NCBI RefSeq assembly: GCF_901709675.1
Contig: NC_051092.1
Span: 9,070,491-9,134,490 of the forward strand
DNA: 64,000 nt
Origin: Syngnathus acus
Lineage: Eukaryota > Chordata > Actinopteri > Syngnathiformes > Syngnathidae
Reading direction: 5' to 3'
Notes under the pieces: model-generated
Told to the model about the DNA's origin: nothing
Database searches by the model: none
Seen by the model: the letters and a program-made list of their open reading frames with translations, nothing else
Program-made: the position numbers and the translations under genes
Shown: one piece after another, positions 10,646-25,562 of the stretch
Layout: every line of letters begins with the position of its first letter
Numbering within the stretch: the first letter of the stretch is position 1

Positions 10646-13600
10646 TAATCTGAAGCATTTCATTACTTTCCCTGAAGAGTTTGTTAGAATTGCTTGAACT
10701 TTAGTGTATATCTGGATGGAGGTGCAGCAGATTCATTTTTCTTCAGTCTTTATAACACTGCGGTGTTTTTCAATTTTTTGCTTAATTTCTCACTATGTGA
10801 GAAAAATTAATATCTGTAGTATATTTTTGCGGAATCTACATTCATTTAGTTTTAAGATGGGTTTTATTATTTTTTTAAATTTTGCTTCTCTAAATTTACA
10901 AGAAGATACTGTAGTTTCTACTCCAAACTTTGTCAGAATAGATTTTATACTTTTCTAAACCTAAATGACCTGGTTTATTTTTTGTTGTTGTTCCAAGTTA
11001 TCAAAATAGGGGTTTGGTATAATTGACAGTACATTTCTTCTTTTACTTAAAGTGGAATTTGTATTTCGGTTGTACTTTTTCCCCACACATTTACTTTTAA
11101 CAGTACAATGTGCGAGTAATTTTGGCACCTCTAAACAGCACAGGAAACAATTAGAACTTGGCTTTTGTTAACATTGTAAATAAAGTCTCTGAATGGCCAA
11201 TCTTGCATACTATGTATGAGGAGGACGCTGTATTTATTAAAACTCTCTTTGGTGCTGATGAGTTTAAACAACTTAGACTTGGGCTTCAAGACATATGTGC
11301 TATATACATACAACCAGTGCCATATTGCCAGCCTGCACTGTGAGGCTCTGCCCATATCTTATGTCCTGAGAGGCAGTAACCGTATATAGTTCACTCTGGG
11401 AAAGTTGTCAGCGGCGACATTTCTTAGAAAATGCCAATCATGCTCAGTCAAACGAGAAGGGCAGACCGGAAAGTACCTTTCCTTTCCGAGTCAGGTGGAA
11501 TGTGGCTTTTTTATTGTCTGTGGGAGCCTTTGAAGCTGAGGTCATAGTTGATAAGCAGAGCAGTTTAGCTCTTCCGAACACACCTTAGGTGTGGCTGATC
11601 TGGCACATTTGTGATGTTTCACAATATGCCTCGCATGATTACTTATGCGTTGTTGGGTGTTATTCCAACAGTTGTCAAGGAATGTGGTCATAGACACTTC
11701 CTTATTGGATTGAACTTCATTATGTACTTGAAATTTCACCTCAGTTTACTTATGAAGTAAAACCAATGTTAATGGAAATAAATGTCACTCAATTGCTCTT
11801 TTAATAAACTAGAGTGGACTATGGGCTGTGTTTTCATGACTAGTACAAGTTAGTCCAAATTATGATTCAGGGGGATTTGATGCCCGCTGCTGTCATAATT
11901 ATTCACAAAACACAATGACATCCACCATGTTGGAGGAGCTCAGAATCTGTCACGCTGTGCCCCCACCAAATTCACCCAAATCGCATTCGACCGGTGGTCT
12001 ACCTACTACACCAGACTTGATAGTTTTGGTAACTTTCTGCTACCAAATTACCAGATGTGCCGTGCACAGGTCAAAGGGCATATCCTCACTACGCCGGATC
12101 ATCCAGCTTGGCACAGAACGGTCAGCCAAATCCCAAACAGGTGCAGTGAGGCTTGCGCCTGCAAGTCAGGATATGCCTGCATTTCCACCATCTATGAAAA
12201 CAGTGCACATTGTGTTAGTGACTTCAGCTGTCACAAAAACACAGCATACTAATTACAGTACACTGAAGTTTGAACCACGTCAAATTTTAAAATAGGAATG
12301 GGCAAAAGATACCGCACTTATGTATATGTATCCAAGTCGCCAAGAAGAAGCTAAAAATTCAAATCGGAATGTTTTTCCTTCCCCATGACCCATACTAATA
12401 CACATCATGTATTCTGTAGACAAGAATAGCTGGAGAACAACACAAGAGAAATCGAGTTCAGTCATGCTTTGAACAGTGCAGAAAAGAATCGGCTGCTTGA
12501 CAATTTTTCAAAGAATGGCACAGTTAGCATGTGCGCCTCATGATTAATTACTTGCCAATGTTGGCCGCACTGCTACTGTATACATGAATACTAATGTTAT
12601 TCCTGTTTCTAATGATATATTATACTATATTGTAACAGTATGTTCTTGAAAAGAGCGAGGCCAAGTAAAGAAAATGGAGTAGAGGCGTGTTGTCAGACAC
12701 ATGTGCTGAGGTCAGAGGTGAAGGAAGGCTAACGCTGTAGGAAGTGCATGTTGGGGTCGCAGTCCTTTAACCAGCTTTGAAGTGGGATTGCGCTACAATG
12801 GTGGATGGGCCTCCCTTCTAAAAATATGGTCTAACAAATTGGCACCGCTTTAATCTCTTGCCCATAAAGCAGTGGTGCCTGAGCCAAAGAGCCCATAAGA
12901 TCATGTGGGCTGACGTTTTTGTTACTGTGGGAAAGCTACTCATTCTTCTTTGTGAGCGCACAATGTTTAGCGCAACTCTGGGGGGAACATTCCTGACTCA
13001 GCAGCAGGTCAGGAGTTGTACATCAGGCGGCTATTGTAATGTGTGTAATGAACCCTGGACCCACACGCATCAAGACGTGGACGGGCACAATGTATCTTCC
13101 GCCTCGTGCTAACTATCCAAACATCCTCTCGTGGAGCACATCCCCATGACGTACTGGCGGCATCACAGTGAATGCATTGTTTCAAACTGATGGAAAAGAT
13201 AAGCACACTGGGACATGCAGGATGCATTATTAATAATTATTCTGTTTCAAAACTTATTTCGGAGTCATTCTGAATGATCGCACATCAAAAAATATCTACA
13301 TTTTACAGTAAATTAAGGTGAAGGAGTAATTCAAGAGACTACCATGCTCATCTATTATTTGTTTTTATCCACAAAGCAAAATATAAAACCATTATAGTGT
13401 CATTTTATACAGTAGTTGGACTTGTGTGTTTTTGAAAAAGAAATCCTTTTATCAGCGATGTCCGGACCTCTATGAAGGACTTTTGTTAGATAACATTTTT
13501 ATCTTATCATTTATGTCAATGTATTATACCTTGAATAAGTATGAGCTTAAAACTGCAACCATAAATAAATAAATCAGAAAATCTCTATTGCCCCCATCCC

Positions 13601-16600
13601 CCCCAAAAAAAGATGTCTGCTAATGCGTTTGCTCTTCAATTCTTGATGCTTGGGATATTTTGCTAAACGAGTAATACAAACATGTTATTTTAATTTGTGA
13701 AAGAAATACAACATATCCCTCCTTTAAATGATCACAATCCAGCATTTGGATCTCCTGGCTTTATAGCGAATATAGCTCTAATATGGCTGTCACTTCTGCT
13801 TACAGGAAGCTAACAAACAGACATTCGCCCCCCTTGCTTCCGGTAAAGACATGAAAGGTGATGCTAACAGGATGAAACGCCGGCAGAGTTATGTAGAACT
13901 ATAAAAGCTCTCAAATCCAAACATCGCAGACCACCAGGATATGATGCAAACACTTAAGAGGTTTGCTCGTGACAAACCCGCCTTCATTCAAGAGTTGCTT
14001 ATTATGAGGTCATCTCCTACGAGAAGAGATTTTAAACAGCCTGGTTTACTGGAAACACCCATCTTTGGTATTTTACAGCGTCACACATCACTCGTGGCCA
14101 CATACCTGTCCCTATACGTCAGTCAGACACACACCGGCTCAGGTGATCTGAGGTTCAACGGTTTAATCAAAGGAAGCTTTGAAATTAGACACAATGGAAT
14201 CTTGCACCAAAAGTCCCTTTTTTTTGTTTGAAATAATTCACTGGCATTCACATTCATGGTTCATTCATACAATTAAGTAAGATAGAACTGGATCGCCATG
14301 TAAAATGTCCAAAAATACCCTATTCTTTGTGTGATGTCATGACAACAATGTTTATATTTTTAACCGACATTCATTTTTGCTCAGTGACTCACTGGGGAAG
14401 TTCATTCACATCTCCGCCTCTTCTCTGGCCTAGTTAGTGAAATGCAGTTAGTGACACAAACACCTTTGGGCACCGAGACCCAATAGAGATACTAGCGATA
14501 ACAATATAAGGATTCATTGCGTAACAAAAGCTGGTTAGGAATCACAAGATAGAAATCAAAATATCCCTACTTATGACTGCTTGTCATGCTTTTGTGAGTA
14601 TTTTCACTGACATTGACTGTGCTTGCGACAACATTGTCTCTGGGGAAACATTGGAAATAAACATCCTCTGCAAAAACAAGCATTTACATGTTAAAGTGTG
14701 GCAATATAGTCCTAAATATAGCTAGCGAGTCTGTTTTTCAAAGGGAATCTTGTGAATGTAACACGTATAGTACACACACACACGCACGCACGCACGCACA
14801 CACACATGCAGTGTTGCTATAAAGGCAAGCTTCTGGGGATCATGTTGTTGGGCCTCAGCTGTCCAGAGAAAAGCTTCAGGCTGTGACAGGAGACGTTGTC
14901 AGGAATGTCTGCAAGGCAGCAAGGAGGTGGACATCTGAAGATGAGTACATGAAGGCGTCACAAAGATTTACACCAGATAGAGACTTCAGAGAAGGACTTT
15001 AGTCCTACCGGATTTGAAATTGAATATTTCAGTATGTACAAAGCGACAACATCAAAAATAAAAACAACAATGTAAAAAGTCCAGTAATCTGCGAGTGTTT
15101 AGTTTCTCACTCATCCCATTACATTAACAATAAAAAAACTAATCCAAGTGATGTGTTGCCTTTACAAAGATAATAACGCTATGATTTACATGTTAGTTGA
15201 CATACATACAAGTTTTAAAAATCAGCATTTTCTAATGAATATAGCAGATTTGAGCTGCCACAATTAGAAATGCGCAGTAGAGCTAGCTTTTCTTTACAAG
15301 CATTGACCAACAGTGTCTGGGTCATTACATTTATCATTTGTTATTTGCATCCTCAGGAAATAAAATACACAAAATTAACTTAAATCAGCATCACAAAAAG
15401 TGAAAGGCGCTGAGATGGTGGAATGACCATGACCGACTCGGGGGACCAGTCTAGCTAGAAAATGTAAAAGTGATGCAAAATTGACAGCAAAACATTAGCA
15501 TCCATTTAAAGCACACACGATACAGCTTACAAGAGGAGAGGGAGTTACACAGTGACTGTCTGATGAGAGTGTTGAGAAGATTTGAAGCTGTTCACACAGT
15601 CAAAAAAGGCTCCAGGGAGACATTTGTCTTGCTCGCACCTGCCTGAGTGGGTGTAGAAACAAATGACCAAGAACAGATTACAAAAACATGATATCTCCCT
15701 GTCTGAACGTCAAATATGAGACACTATTCCCAACTTACTATTTAGATTTTTTCAGCAATACGTCTGTTTGGACAATCCCTTCATCAAGTATTCTTTTTCA
15801 GACATGTTGAACTAAAGCCACTGGGTCTAAATACGTAGATGATTGATAAGTAAGTAACTTAAAGAGATACAGACAACTATAGAGAATGAGGACAAGGTGA
15901 CGAATAGTCATTAAAGTGTAGTTCAAAACGCCGATGCAGCAGATTGTGTAACTGACATGAAAGTGATGGTGAAACAAATGACTGCAAGAAAGGGAAAGAG
16001 AAAGCAAAATGGATGAATAAATTAAGGTCATGTGGGGGAAGAGGAAGAATCTGCGATTTAAATGGTGTGCCAAATCATCAAGTCTAAATATCCTGCTACA
16101 CCCTCAGTAGGAATCTGTTAAACGCTTTCTTGTAGGAAATTATATATATTTTTTGAGCAAACAAAAATTCATCATCAATCACTGTCTCGATACATTCGTA
16201 CTTTAGTTGATTATATGAGTATTTTCTAGCAGGGAATTTCAAGGTTATTTTCCACACTTGGAAATGAAGTCGGGGATTAGCATCAGGCATACAAAATGCC
16301 AACAAGTGATTCAGATGAATGAGCTGAATCACCCCACACCAACCGCATCTTTCTTTATCCAAATATTTCTGCACGTAACTGTAAATAACCAGCCATAAAG
16401 CTTCTGGGATAATGCCCCAACAATTGTTTGGTGGTAGTTCGGTGTTTGTCTAGCTAAGTTGTCTAGCTAATAAGTGGCCCATCATTTCCTTATTTCAACT
16501 GTAAAAGGTCAGAATTCCAAAATGCTGCCATACTAGATCCATCACATTGTTTGGCTACTTGGCTCCAGTCACGGTTCACCTCGGCTTTGATCCGACTGCT

Positions 16601-18598
16601 AAACGTGTCCATCAATCACACCAGATTGAGCTCCAAACCAAGGTGTGTTGCGAGCAATGTGCAAACTGGGTGGTGGCTTCCTTTTATGTCTGCATACTTT
16701 CACAATCATCCAGGAGCAGCAGCACGTCTGGTAAAAGAATAGCTAGGACAACTCATATGGCTTCTGATACTAGAAGTCAACCCTGGCATTACTTGACCCT
16801 AATTTGAAGCCCCTTCACACTCTGTGAGGACATATTATATAAACCTCAAACATATAGAGGAAGGAAATAGGGAGACTCAGCCTTGCAAAAGGAGGAAGTG
16901 CTGTTTGTCATGACTTAAGGGTCTTTCCCAAGTAGAACAATGGTCCCCTCAGTCCAAACGCTGCCCTCATGACTGAGCAAAGTGGCAACCTTTTGGCAAA
17001 TATTCAACAATGGTTTTGCATGCAGCATTAATCAAATTAGACAAAAGTGCCCCCACAACACACTTTATTAGGTTGTCCCCATGAAATCTAATGAGATTCC
17101 TTTCTCTTTACACAGGCAGTGATGGCTAGTTTTGGGTTGGACACTGTCAGAGTGGTTTAAATATTGGAGTAGTCACAATAGCAAACTGTTGCGATGTATT
17201 TAACATTTTACAACTTTCCTCCGCTCAAGGAAGACAGACTTTTTTAAAGTCGATTAAGCAAATGATAATTATGATGTTGACCAAGCTGCATATATTTTTC
17301 ACATCACTTGTCTTGAAGCTTCGTTTTCAGCTGTCCGGTGTTTAACTGTCCGGAAAAGGCCAGAAAATCGTTTTTATTTTTCCCTGCTGAAAAAAATTGT
17401 GTGGAACATATAGCATAATGGCATGTCAAAAGAGAAAATAATTGAATATATATATCGTGTGGCAGTTTGGGGGAAATCCACATACATTCCATGTCAAAAC
17501 TCTGAGCACAGGCCAAAGAGTTTACATAAAAAGTAATATTTTCCCACACATGCAATTGAAATTATGTGAATCACTGGTTACTTGGGAATGCAATTTTGGG
17601 CCTTGTGTTTCCAGACAGGAAGTCCCAATGATGTCATCTCTCACAGATGTCATCTTTAACTCGCACAGCTATATGCAGACACATGGCAGGATGTCAAAAA
17701 CATACAGCTCTCCTCAGACAATGGCTAAAACATGCTTTTAATTTCCATAAGGTGCAGTACACGTCCACAGCCGTTTGAGGGAAGAGCCGTCTGTGGGAAC
17801 CAGATTTCAAAGTGTACCTTTTCACAGCACCCAGGGAATAGTGAAGAAACAAGATTCCAGCCGTTTGCATGACAGATGAGTTCATTTGAATTTTGAATGG
17901 ATTTGATTTAGAATCTCTTTTCTAACAGATGTTGCAAGGCCTTGAGGAGGAAAAAATCATATAACATATTCCACAAGGCTAGTGAACATCAAAGTGTGGC
18001 ATGTAAGAATCACTGAATTAAATTCCAGTACAGTAAATTAGTTTATTATGGCTCAGCTTGATCTAAGTTTGATTTACAATATTGAAGAATATTGCAGATT
18101 GCATGTTTTTTTTTTATATGCTATACTCGAGATGTGTTCAAATTCAAACTGAATCACAGTGGTTTACAATAATAATAAATATGCTTTTTTTCATAATATA
18201 TTTTAATGTCGGTCATTGTAGTGGTATTGGAGAGCAAAATATTTTTAATGTGGTATTTGGTGTCAAAAAAAAAAAGCACCAGGCTATTCAATGAAAAACT
18301 AGGGGTTTGGGAATCTAGAAGTCAGGAAATCACACAAATATTCAGCAAAAGACTTCTAAATTAGGTCTATGATTTAATTGAATCCATTTTCTGTATAAAA
18401 TCTCAAATCTATGGAGAAAGTTAGAAAATGTGCCATCTGCTGGATCCGTCATGGTACTGCTTCCCATGCAAAACCAGAGTGTCCACTGGTCAGAAGACAT
18501 CCTTTTACACAATACAACACACATGAAGACAGAGGAGCCCTTTGACAGAAATCTGAAACACAATCTGCTTTCTTCATTCAAAGACTGGCGAGTTTCTG

Positions 18599-18797
18599 CT
18601 ATCCGGGCCCTAGGGGCAGGGGTTTTGGCCGAGGTGAGGAGAGAGATGTTTTCGAGGGGGAGGGTGGGGTCGGGTACATGGAGGGTGAGTGGATTGTTGA
18701 GTAATGAGTCACTGGAGTCTCCTTCAAAGCCTGCTGCTCAACCTCGGCAACCCTTTGCCTCTCGCACCCGCGCAGGGAGGTCCGCAGGAATCTGGGC
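18599..18797 (-). other. Weak candidate terminal exon, unidentified
   Basis: On the - strand a CTTCCATCTAG acceptor-like site at 18798-18799 is followed by an open frame ending at a TAG (18599-18601). The reading is protein-like: a basic start, an EVEQQALKETPV helix-like stretch, then a Ser/Pro-rich tail including YPTPPSPSKTSLSSPRPKP. I found no partner exons upstream and recognise no family. The patch is GC-richer than its surroundings, so a chance frame or a gene remnant are equally possible. Confidence 0.15.
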
Positions 18798-21700
18798 CTA
18801 GATGGAAGAGCTGAGTGGGCAGCCTACATAGGAATGAGCTGCAAAGAGGTCAAGTTCTTGTTGCAAAGGACATCAGCGTTGTGATAAAGGCCTCTACTGT
18901 AGAAAATTTAGCGAAGAGTTATAAAATGGCACTTGTCTGTGCTTTGTGTGTGATGCGACTTATTATCTTTCGACATGGAGCTGGATTATGTGCTGTATGT
19001 AACATCAAATAGAAGCAGCCTTGTGAGCTTCACAAAATATAACAGCCTTCAGTCATGGTACTGGAGCTCATAAAAACTCACAATGAGCTAAGTTCATGTG
19101 ACTACTTTTGCAGATTTACAATGTAAACTGTCACTGTAGCCACAGCTCTGCACACTAAAATGCCCTCATGCGCTTTTTATATGCCCCGTTAACGTGAATA
19201 ATACTTTACCATGAGAAAAGGCATTATTTTCAATAAAACCAACAATTTTGAGGGGATCCCCACAGGAGTTTATTGAACAATCAGATTTCAGCTTGTATGT
19301 GTTGTCATGAATAATTTCCATCATCCCATTGGTGCCAACTTAATGGCACCCTGGAGTTGACAAATCTCCCCTACTAGACTGTTCTAGAGCACTGTGTTTT
19401 GTCTGGTGGTGCATATTACCCTTTCCTGCAACAAATTAATTTGGTATTAATTCCTCTAGTGCAGAGAAGCAGCACAATTGTAACAGTTTTTAAAAAAAGA
19501 CAAACAGCACTATCTTGTATTAAAAACATCCTTCTGTCTGCCCGTTTCTGTCCGACCATCTTTCAATAACAATTGGATCTTTCAATAGCAGTTTTCAATT
19601 GAACACCCGTAACAGCTTCATGTTACATCACTGTGAGGTGATCCTGTTAGCGAGTGTAACACGTGTGCAGCAGAGACAGTTTCACTCTTTGCTCTACTGG
19701 CCAACCAGCAGCTGTTTGCCGCCATTTAAGAGAGGACAAGAAGAAGGTGAACGGGCATCATCGCACTCACACAACTTCACCATGCTGAGATGACGTAACA
19801 AGTCATGGCATAAACTGGAAGCGGGTAACCGCTAACATCCCGTAACTAAACAGGGTGAGGCAACAAGATCAAACAAGTAAGTCATGCAGATGGCTCGGCT
19901 ATCTTTACTTAACATGTGACTACGCAAGACTGCAAGTTCGCATACATGCGCGACAGGTCACAGGTCACCTAGGCCACCACGCTGTCTATAAACATTTGGG
20001 AGGTGTGATTAAAAAAGGAAGCAATGCCCCTTTTCCATGGTTAGATGTGCTTGAACAGAACTTTTTTTCAACTTTGGCAGAATGGTAAATGGTAGAAGAC
20101 GGTACTTTCCCACTATCCTATCAGAATTGAGCTTGCGGCAAAGCTGTGTCAAATTATTTTTTTTCTTGTCAGAATTTGATCTTATCAAATTGGGTATTTC
20201 ATATGTATATTTGACCGTTAAAAACAAAATACGCTTGTATACAAATACATTTCAGAGTCTATTATGTTACCTTACATATACTCTAAATAAGGAGTGTGAG
20301 TCTTTTTGCCACTCCTGAGAATGCCTTTCTTTTTTTATGATTAATTGGAGCTATTTATGGAGAGATTACTAAATTTGTTGGCTGTAAATCTGCCGCGGGC
20401 CAGTGTTTTTTTTTGTTTGTTTTTTTTTTTTTAAAGATCTGGCACAAGACTCAGCAAGTGCTCCCTCCTGTAACTCACAATACAGTATGTCGATAATGGC
20501 AGGTATGTACACATGGAGTAATAATCAGCAGTGCTAAAGAGAGGATGTTGTTGTTTGCATATACCTGGCCGGAAGTGATTTATCAACATTGGAGCTTTGA
20601 CTGATCATTATTACATCGTCTCACGGCTTTAGGCAAAGTGGATCCTCAGCTTCAGTGTGCTCAGAGCCACCATCCCCACCACCGCCCATCATTTTTCCTA
20701 ATAACCGCACCACCAACCTCCCACAACCGACAACAAGTGGCACCACTCTATTCCCAAACAAATCAGTGCCCATCCCTAAAGGGAAACAAGTGAATGTCAA
20801 TGATTCATCTTTCCGATCAAGACAGACGAAGCTTTGGTGAGTCAGCATTGAACTTTGAAACGAAAAGGGTGGTATTTCTTTCAAGGACAAAAGGATAAAA
20901 ATGAATGACTGAAAGATAATACTGATCATTCTAACTGATGTCTCTTTTGATCCTAATTTAAAATTCCTACAAAATACAAATGTTCAAAATTACACCAGTG
21001 GTAAATAGCGTGCACAGCTATAAACAGTAGTGTTTTTCCTCGTTAAGGTTACTGGGGAGCTGGAGCCTACCCGAGTTGATTCATATTTTACAATACCGGT
21101 ACACCCTGAACAGGCCACTCACCATAGACAGTGTATATATTCACACCCTGGACTGGTTGCCAGACAATTGCAGTGCACATATAGACAAAGCACTATTCAA
21201 AAGGTGGACAGGTCAAAGGTCACTTATGTGCAATTGCCAGTCCTCAATTATCGAACATGCATGTGGAAAGAAGCATGTGGGAAAACACCCAAACTCCACA
21301 CAGGAGTTTGTGAGTCAGAATACAAACCCAGGATTCAACTGTGAAGCAAACGTTAGCAATTATTCCATCATTTCAATATTGTTTGAGTGTGTGTGGTAAG
21401 GATAAATGGAGTCCATAGAAAAGAAAAGGTGTGATTTGTCTTTTGAATGGGTCTTATGACCCATGAGCAATCATCACAGGCGATGTGCGCCGTCTTTTCA
21501 AGCTACCAGCAAAGAATCTTGCCTCTACATGTCAAACACGCTGCAGGCAAGTTGGATCAAGAGACACATTAACAAACACTCAGCCAGACTCCCCCCGCCC
21601 CCCTTTCGATCCTACTACTCCTCTTTAGTGGAAGACATGTCCCAACAAGTCCTCTGCCTTGACTCAAACAGCAGTCTGGCTTTTCCGAGATGGGTTTGCA

Positions 21701-21994
21701 CGAGCTGGAAATGAGCAAACAATAATCCTGACAGAGTTCAAAACAAATGCCGAAGCACAACTCGGTGCGGCTGGCCTCCCACTTAGATCAGGCTGAGGAG
21801 GGGGGACCTAGACCACAGTAAAAGAAAGCAGTTTGGGGCCCAAATAAAACAGTTAGCTTTTCTTACCTTGGCACAAAGACGAACAAAAACGACATTTTTA
21901 GACAAAGCTTTTCCAGCACAGTGACTCAAAATATCCCAAGACCACTAACGAAAGTACTTAACACACTGACACATTTAGAATGGAATAGTGGTTT

Positions 21995-22940
21995 GACAGT
22001 GACGTGCGATGAGGTTCATGACTGGGGAGGCACTGACGCCCCCCCTCGGTAAAATTTGTCCGGCACCTAACCGTGTCACAAAAAAGATTGGGGAACGCTG
22101 TTCTAGTGTGGCTTATTCATTATTTAATTTGAACTATTTTAATTAAAATCTCATATCAGCAGTCTTCACAAAAACACTCAATAAAGCACATGAAAGTTCC
22201 GAAGTCCCGTTGTCCGAATCAAACCTTTTAACTCCGGAGTTGGTCTTCCTTTACTGATGACCTCCTGCTTCGACCGAAAATCCATAGTTGAAAATCGTTT
22301 GAATATGTAATCCTCCATTTTAAAACGAAATGTAAAAACGAAAAAAAAAAAAAAACGAATGTAAAACGAAACTAATGGTCGACTGCTCCTCAGGTGTTCA
22401 CAGTAAATTTGAACTGGAGCTCTCTTATTCTACAGGTAGGCGCATGAAGCATCCCAAGATCACTAGCACCCCCTACCATAAGGCTGGAGAACCGTTTTTT
22501 GTAGCCTCCGTAAGATCTCTTTTCAAAGCCGTTTTGTTCATCTAAAGAAACACGACGTTACAGACAGATGACAAAAACACAAGATATTATATACACTAGC
22601 TTAACTACGGAAATTAATTAATATAGCCACAGTGTTTGAACACTTAAACAGCGACAGAGAGCAGTTCAGTCTAACTGCATAGCCTGTCAACACAGGCAGC
22701 CGTTTGATTACGCAATCCTCAGAGGAGGCTGGACAGGACGTTGGCTCCTCCGAGATTTAAAATAACTATAAAAATTCAGCGATTTTGGTTCAAAATGATA
22801 CAAAATTATTGAAATTAATAGGAAAATGACTTTATAATAAAAACAATGGAATTTGTTTTTACCCTTTTCATTATGGCAGGGGAGGCGTAGTTTGTAAACA
22901 ATGCATATTAAATGTAACATTCTACCATTACATTATAAAA
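21995..22940. repeat. Probable dispersed repeat copy
   Basis: Begins AGTGACGTGCGATGAGGTTC and GGGGAGGCACTGAC, wording I associate with a widespread fish interspersed element, and ends near a GGCAGGGGAGGCGTAGTTTG block. An A-rich run with AAAACGAA repeats lies at 22322-22372. Terminal repeats and target duplication were not delimited by eye, so the boundaries are approximate. Confidence 0.35.
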
Positions 22941-23754
22941 ACAGTTATTATAAAAGTTAATTACGACGGGTAAAAAAAACCTTTCATTTTATATTGTGTG
23001 TCTATGGTAAATAAAAACAAACATACCTGGTATGTTAATTACTTTTAAAGTCAAGTTACCAGTAATGTAACTAAATTACATTTTATTTTTTATTACACTA
23101 ATGAATCTGGCTGTGGTCACACATTTCTGCAGCACCTTCACAAACGCATGTGAGAGGAAGATATTTTGGGAAACATTGAGATCATAGGCAACTCTCTCGA
23201 ACAAGCACAGAATTAACCCTCTTTCGGTGTTGCAGATCAAACAGACCCGATTCAAAGTTTAGAAAATTAAAAGGATCCTCATCCTCTTGCCCACTTCCAC
23301 AAACCTGGAAGAGGATTCCACCATGTGTATGACTCTGGTATCATCATTTAGTAATCACTGCAAGGGACAGGCTCAGGAGACACCAATCACCCACGAGCGG
23401 ATGCGTTCCACATGCACAACTACAGATGCAGTTAACTCACCAAATGCATGTTAAATCATTTGACCACTGTCTGTCTGCCTGTTTGTCTATTTATCTTGTC
23501 TTATAGGGGAAGAAGCCCAATAATTTGAAACTTACTCCGCTTTCACGAATGCCCTGTGTATTTTGGTTGAATCTGATTGTTTCAACAAATGATGAGCTTT
23601 GAACTAATTAGTTACAGCTCATACCATTTTAGAGGCACAACATTTTGACAGTCAAACATTATTAAAGAAACAAGGCAGTGTTAGGGTTAAAACTGTTTTA
23701 CTGTAGTGCTACAGTGTGCAACAAGTGTGAATGAAAAAGAAAAAAAAAAAGGGC

Positions 23755-25562
23755 ATCATTGAGTTCTTGTTTAATATAACAAAAGTAAGTGGCATATACA
23801 ATCCCGGAAATTGGTGATCGAGTATAAAAACAGGAAAATAATGGAAAAAAAAGTACACAAAATCATTCATTCAGAGTCGACTTTCATCGCTAAAATTTGC
23901 TCCCGTTGGGTAGATCAGTTCTGGCACTGGACTGAAATGTTACAAACTGGGCACTGAACTGAAATGTTAGAAAATGCTCAAAACAAATAAAGTCACAGAC
24001 ATAGCTTTGCGTTTAGCTCAATGGCTTTCTCACAAACTAAAATACATACATGAGAACAGCACGCAACTCTGGGAGCAAGATTGTCATCCCTGGTCCCGAA
24101 GATTCAACATTACTTTAGTTACCAAGGGGGTAAAATCACACAATAAATACATTCTGAAATTTCTTTTTATCACAGAGCACAAAAGCACTGCAGACAAATA
24201 TGTACATACCTTTTAAAAGAACAAATACAACCAAATCATTAATTTTTTACATTTTCAAAGTCACTTGTTTCGGACCAAGATGAACTCCAAACGCTCATTA
24301 AACAAACTAGTATCTGGGGATTGTGAGAAACATTGTTAGCCAGTTTCCACCATGGGCAACTTGACATTAAAAAAAAAAATTAAAGTAGATGACCATTACA
24401 GGTTATTTGAGTTGCATGCTGCTTAAACCCATCTGTTGCAGACATCTAGTTAACTGGAGCAACAGATCAAATCATACAAAGGTTGGTGATAATTCTGGGT
24501 TACAAGAGTGTTAAGTGCATTTGTAGATCATCTTTACGGATGAGTGAAATGGTAACTTGGTCAGACAATTCTGATTCAAAAACCAGAATGTCAAACTGTA
24601 GACCTGTCTGGATGCTATGTAGGAGGCATACACACAAAGTAATCCATTGGCCAAAGCAATTTTGCTCGATTTTAATCCTAACTCCACATGCTGCATCCAG
24701 CATTAAGCAAACAGTGCTACGCAATCGTCCCATCCATTGTGCCACAGCAGGCACACAAATATAAAGACACTTTGTATGGCTCTCACTCTTGACCCACATT
24801 AGCCATTCTTCCTACACTTAGTATGTGTCACTAGAAACACACACAGTGCTCCCTGTAAACAATAACTCTTTGTCTTTTCGGATTATAAATACTGTTTTGG
24901 TAAAATTATTGTCATTACAAGACGAGACAGAGCTGATGTGTGCCTACAGTAAATACAAAACACTAAATTGCACTGTTGAAAGATGTTCCTTCGTTCATTT
25001 GTATGTGTCGTGACGTGTTTTCCTTTTTTGGCATCAGCGGTTTTAAGGCCCAATTTCTGGAGTGGAAGTTGTACGAAACTTTGGCGCGGTGATCTACCAG
25101 CGCGTGTAGGGCCTACAATTTATACAAACAACACACAAACACATTCACAGATAGACAGTATTGCAGGGCAAGTCGATAAAGACACTAAGGGATGGTGGTC
25201 TCTGTTGATACTCTTACAAATCATTCTTCATTGTACAACTTAGACATTTTTTTTGTATTGAAAGACCATCTTTGATAACCCTTTCTGTCATCCCTCATCT
25301 CCTGTCCAAAGTGCGTGGGTGCCGGTGCTCTTTCGATTTGGCTACACTCAGTGGGGGGAGTCATTTCTATCTGAAGATGTCTGACAGGCATTGGCTGTGT
25401 TTATTGCTATAATGTTCATGCTAAGCCACTCCATAGAAGAAAAAGAATAGGACAAGTCCCTCACCCAACTCTCGTCTGAGTTCTGGGCCCGCCCAGTTGA
25501 TTAGTTTGTGCTTGTGGGAGGGATCAAATCTCAGATCAGGGCTGGACGGAGACCCGAGCTTC
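23755..25562 (-). other. osbpl5: Probable osbpl5 3' UTR and polyadenylation region
   Basis: Sequence below the osbpl5 stop shows no other gene. On the - strand an ATTAAA (complement of 23770-23775) is followed within about 25 bases by a long T-rich tract (complement of 23731-23752), a plausible poly(A) signal with a downstream element. A nearer AATAAA (complement of 25400-25405) could serve a shorter form. Which is used cannot be told from sequence alone. Confidence 0.4.

Larger units (their letters stand above)
10650..23750. other. 13-kb intergenic region between phlda2 and osbpl5
   Basis: No supported gene. It contains a CA/CG-alternating microsatellite at about 14773-14806, a fish interspersed-repeat fragment at 21040-21350 (GGGGAGCTGGAGCCTACCCG, later CACCCTGGACTGGTTGCCAG), and a probable repeat at 21995-22940. 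Numerous AT-rich open frames look random. In mammals NAP1L4 and CARS1 lie between PHLDA2 and OSBPL5; I see no piece of either here. Confidence 0.55.
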
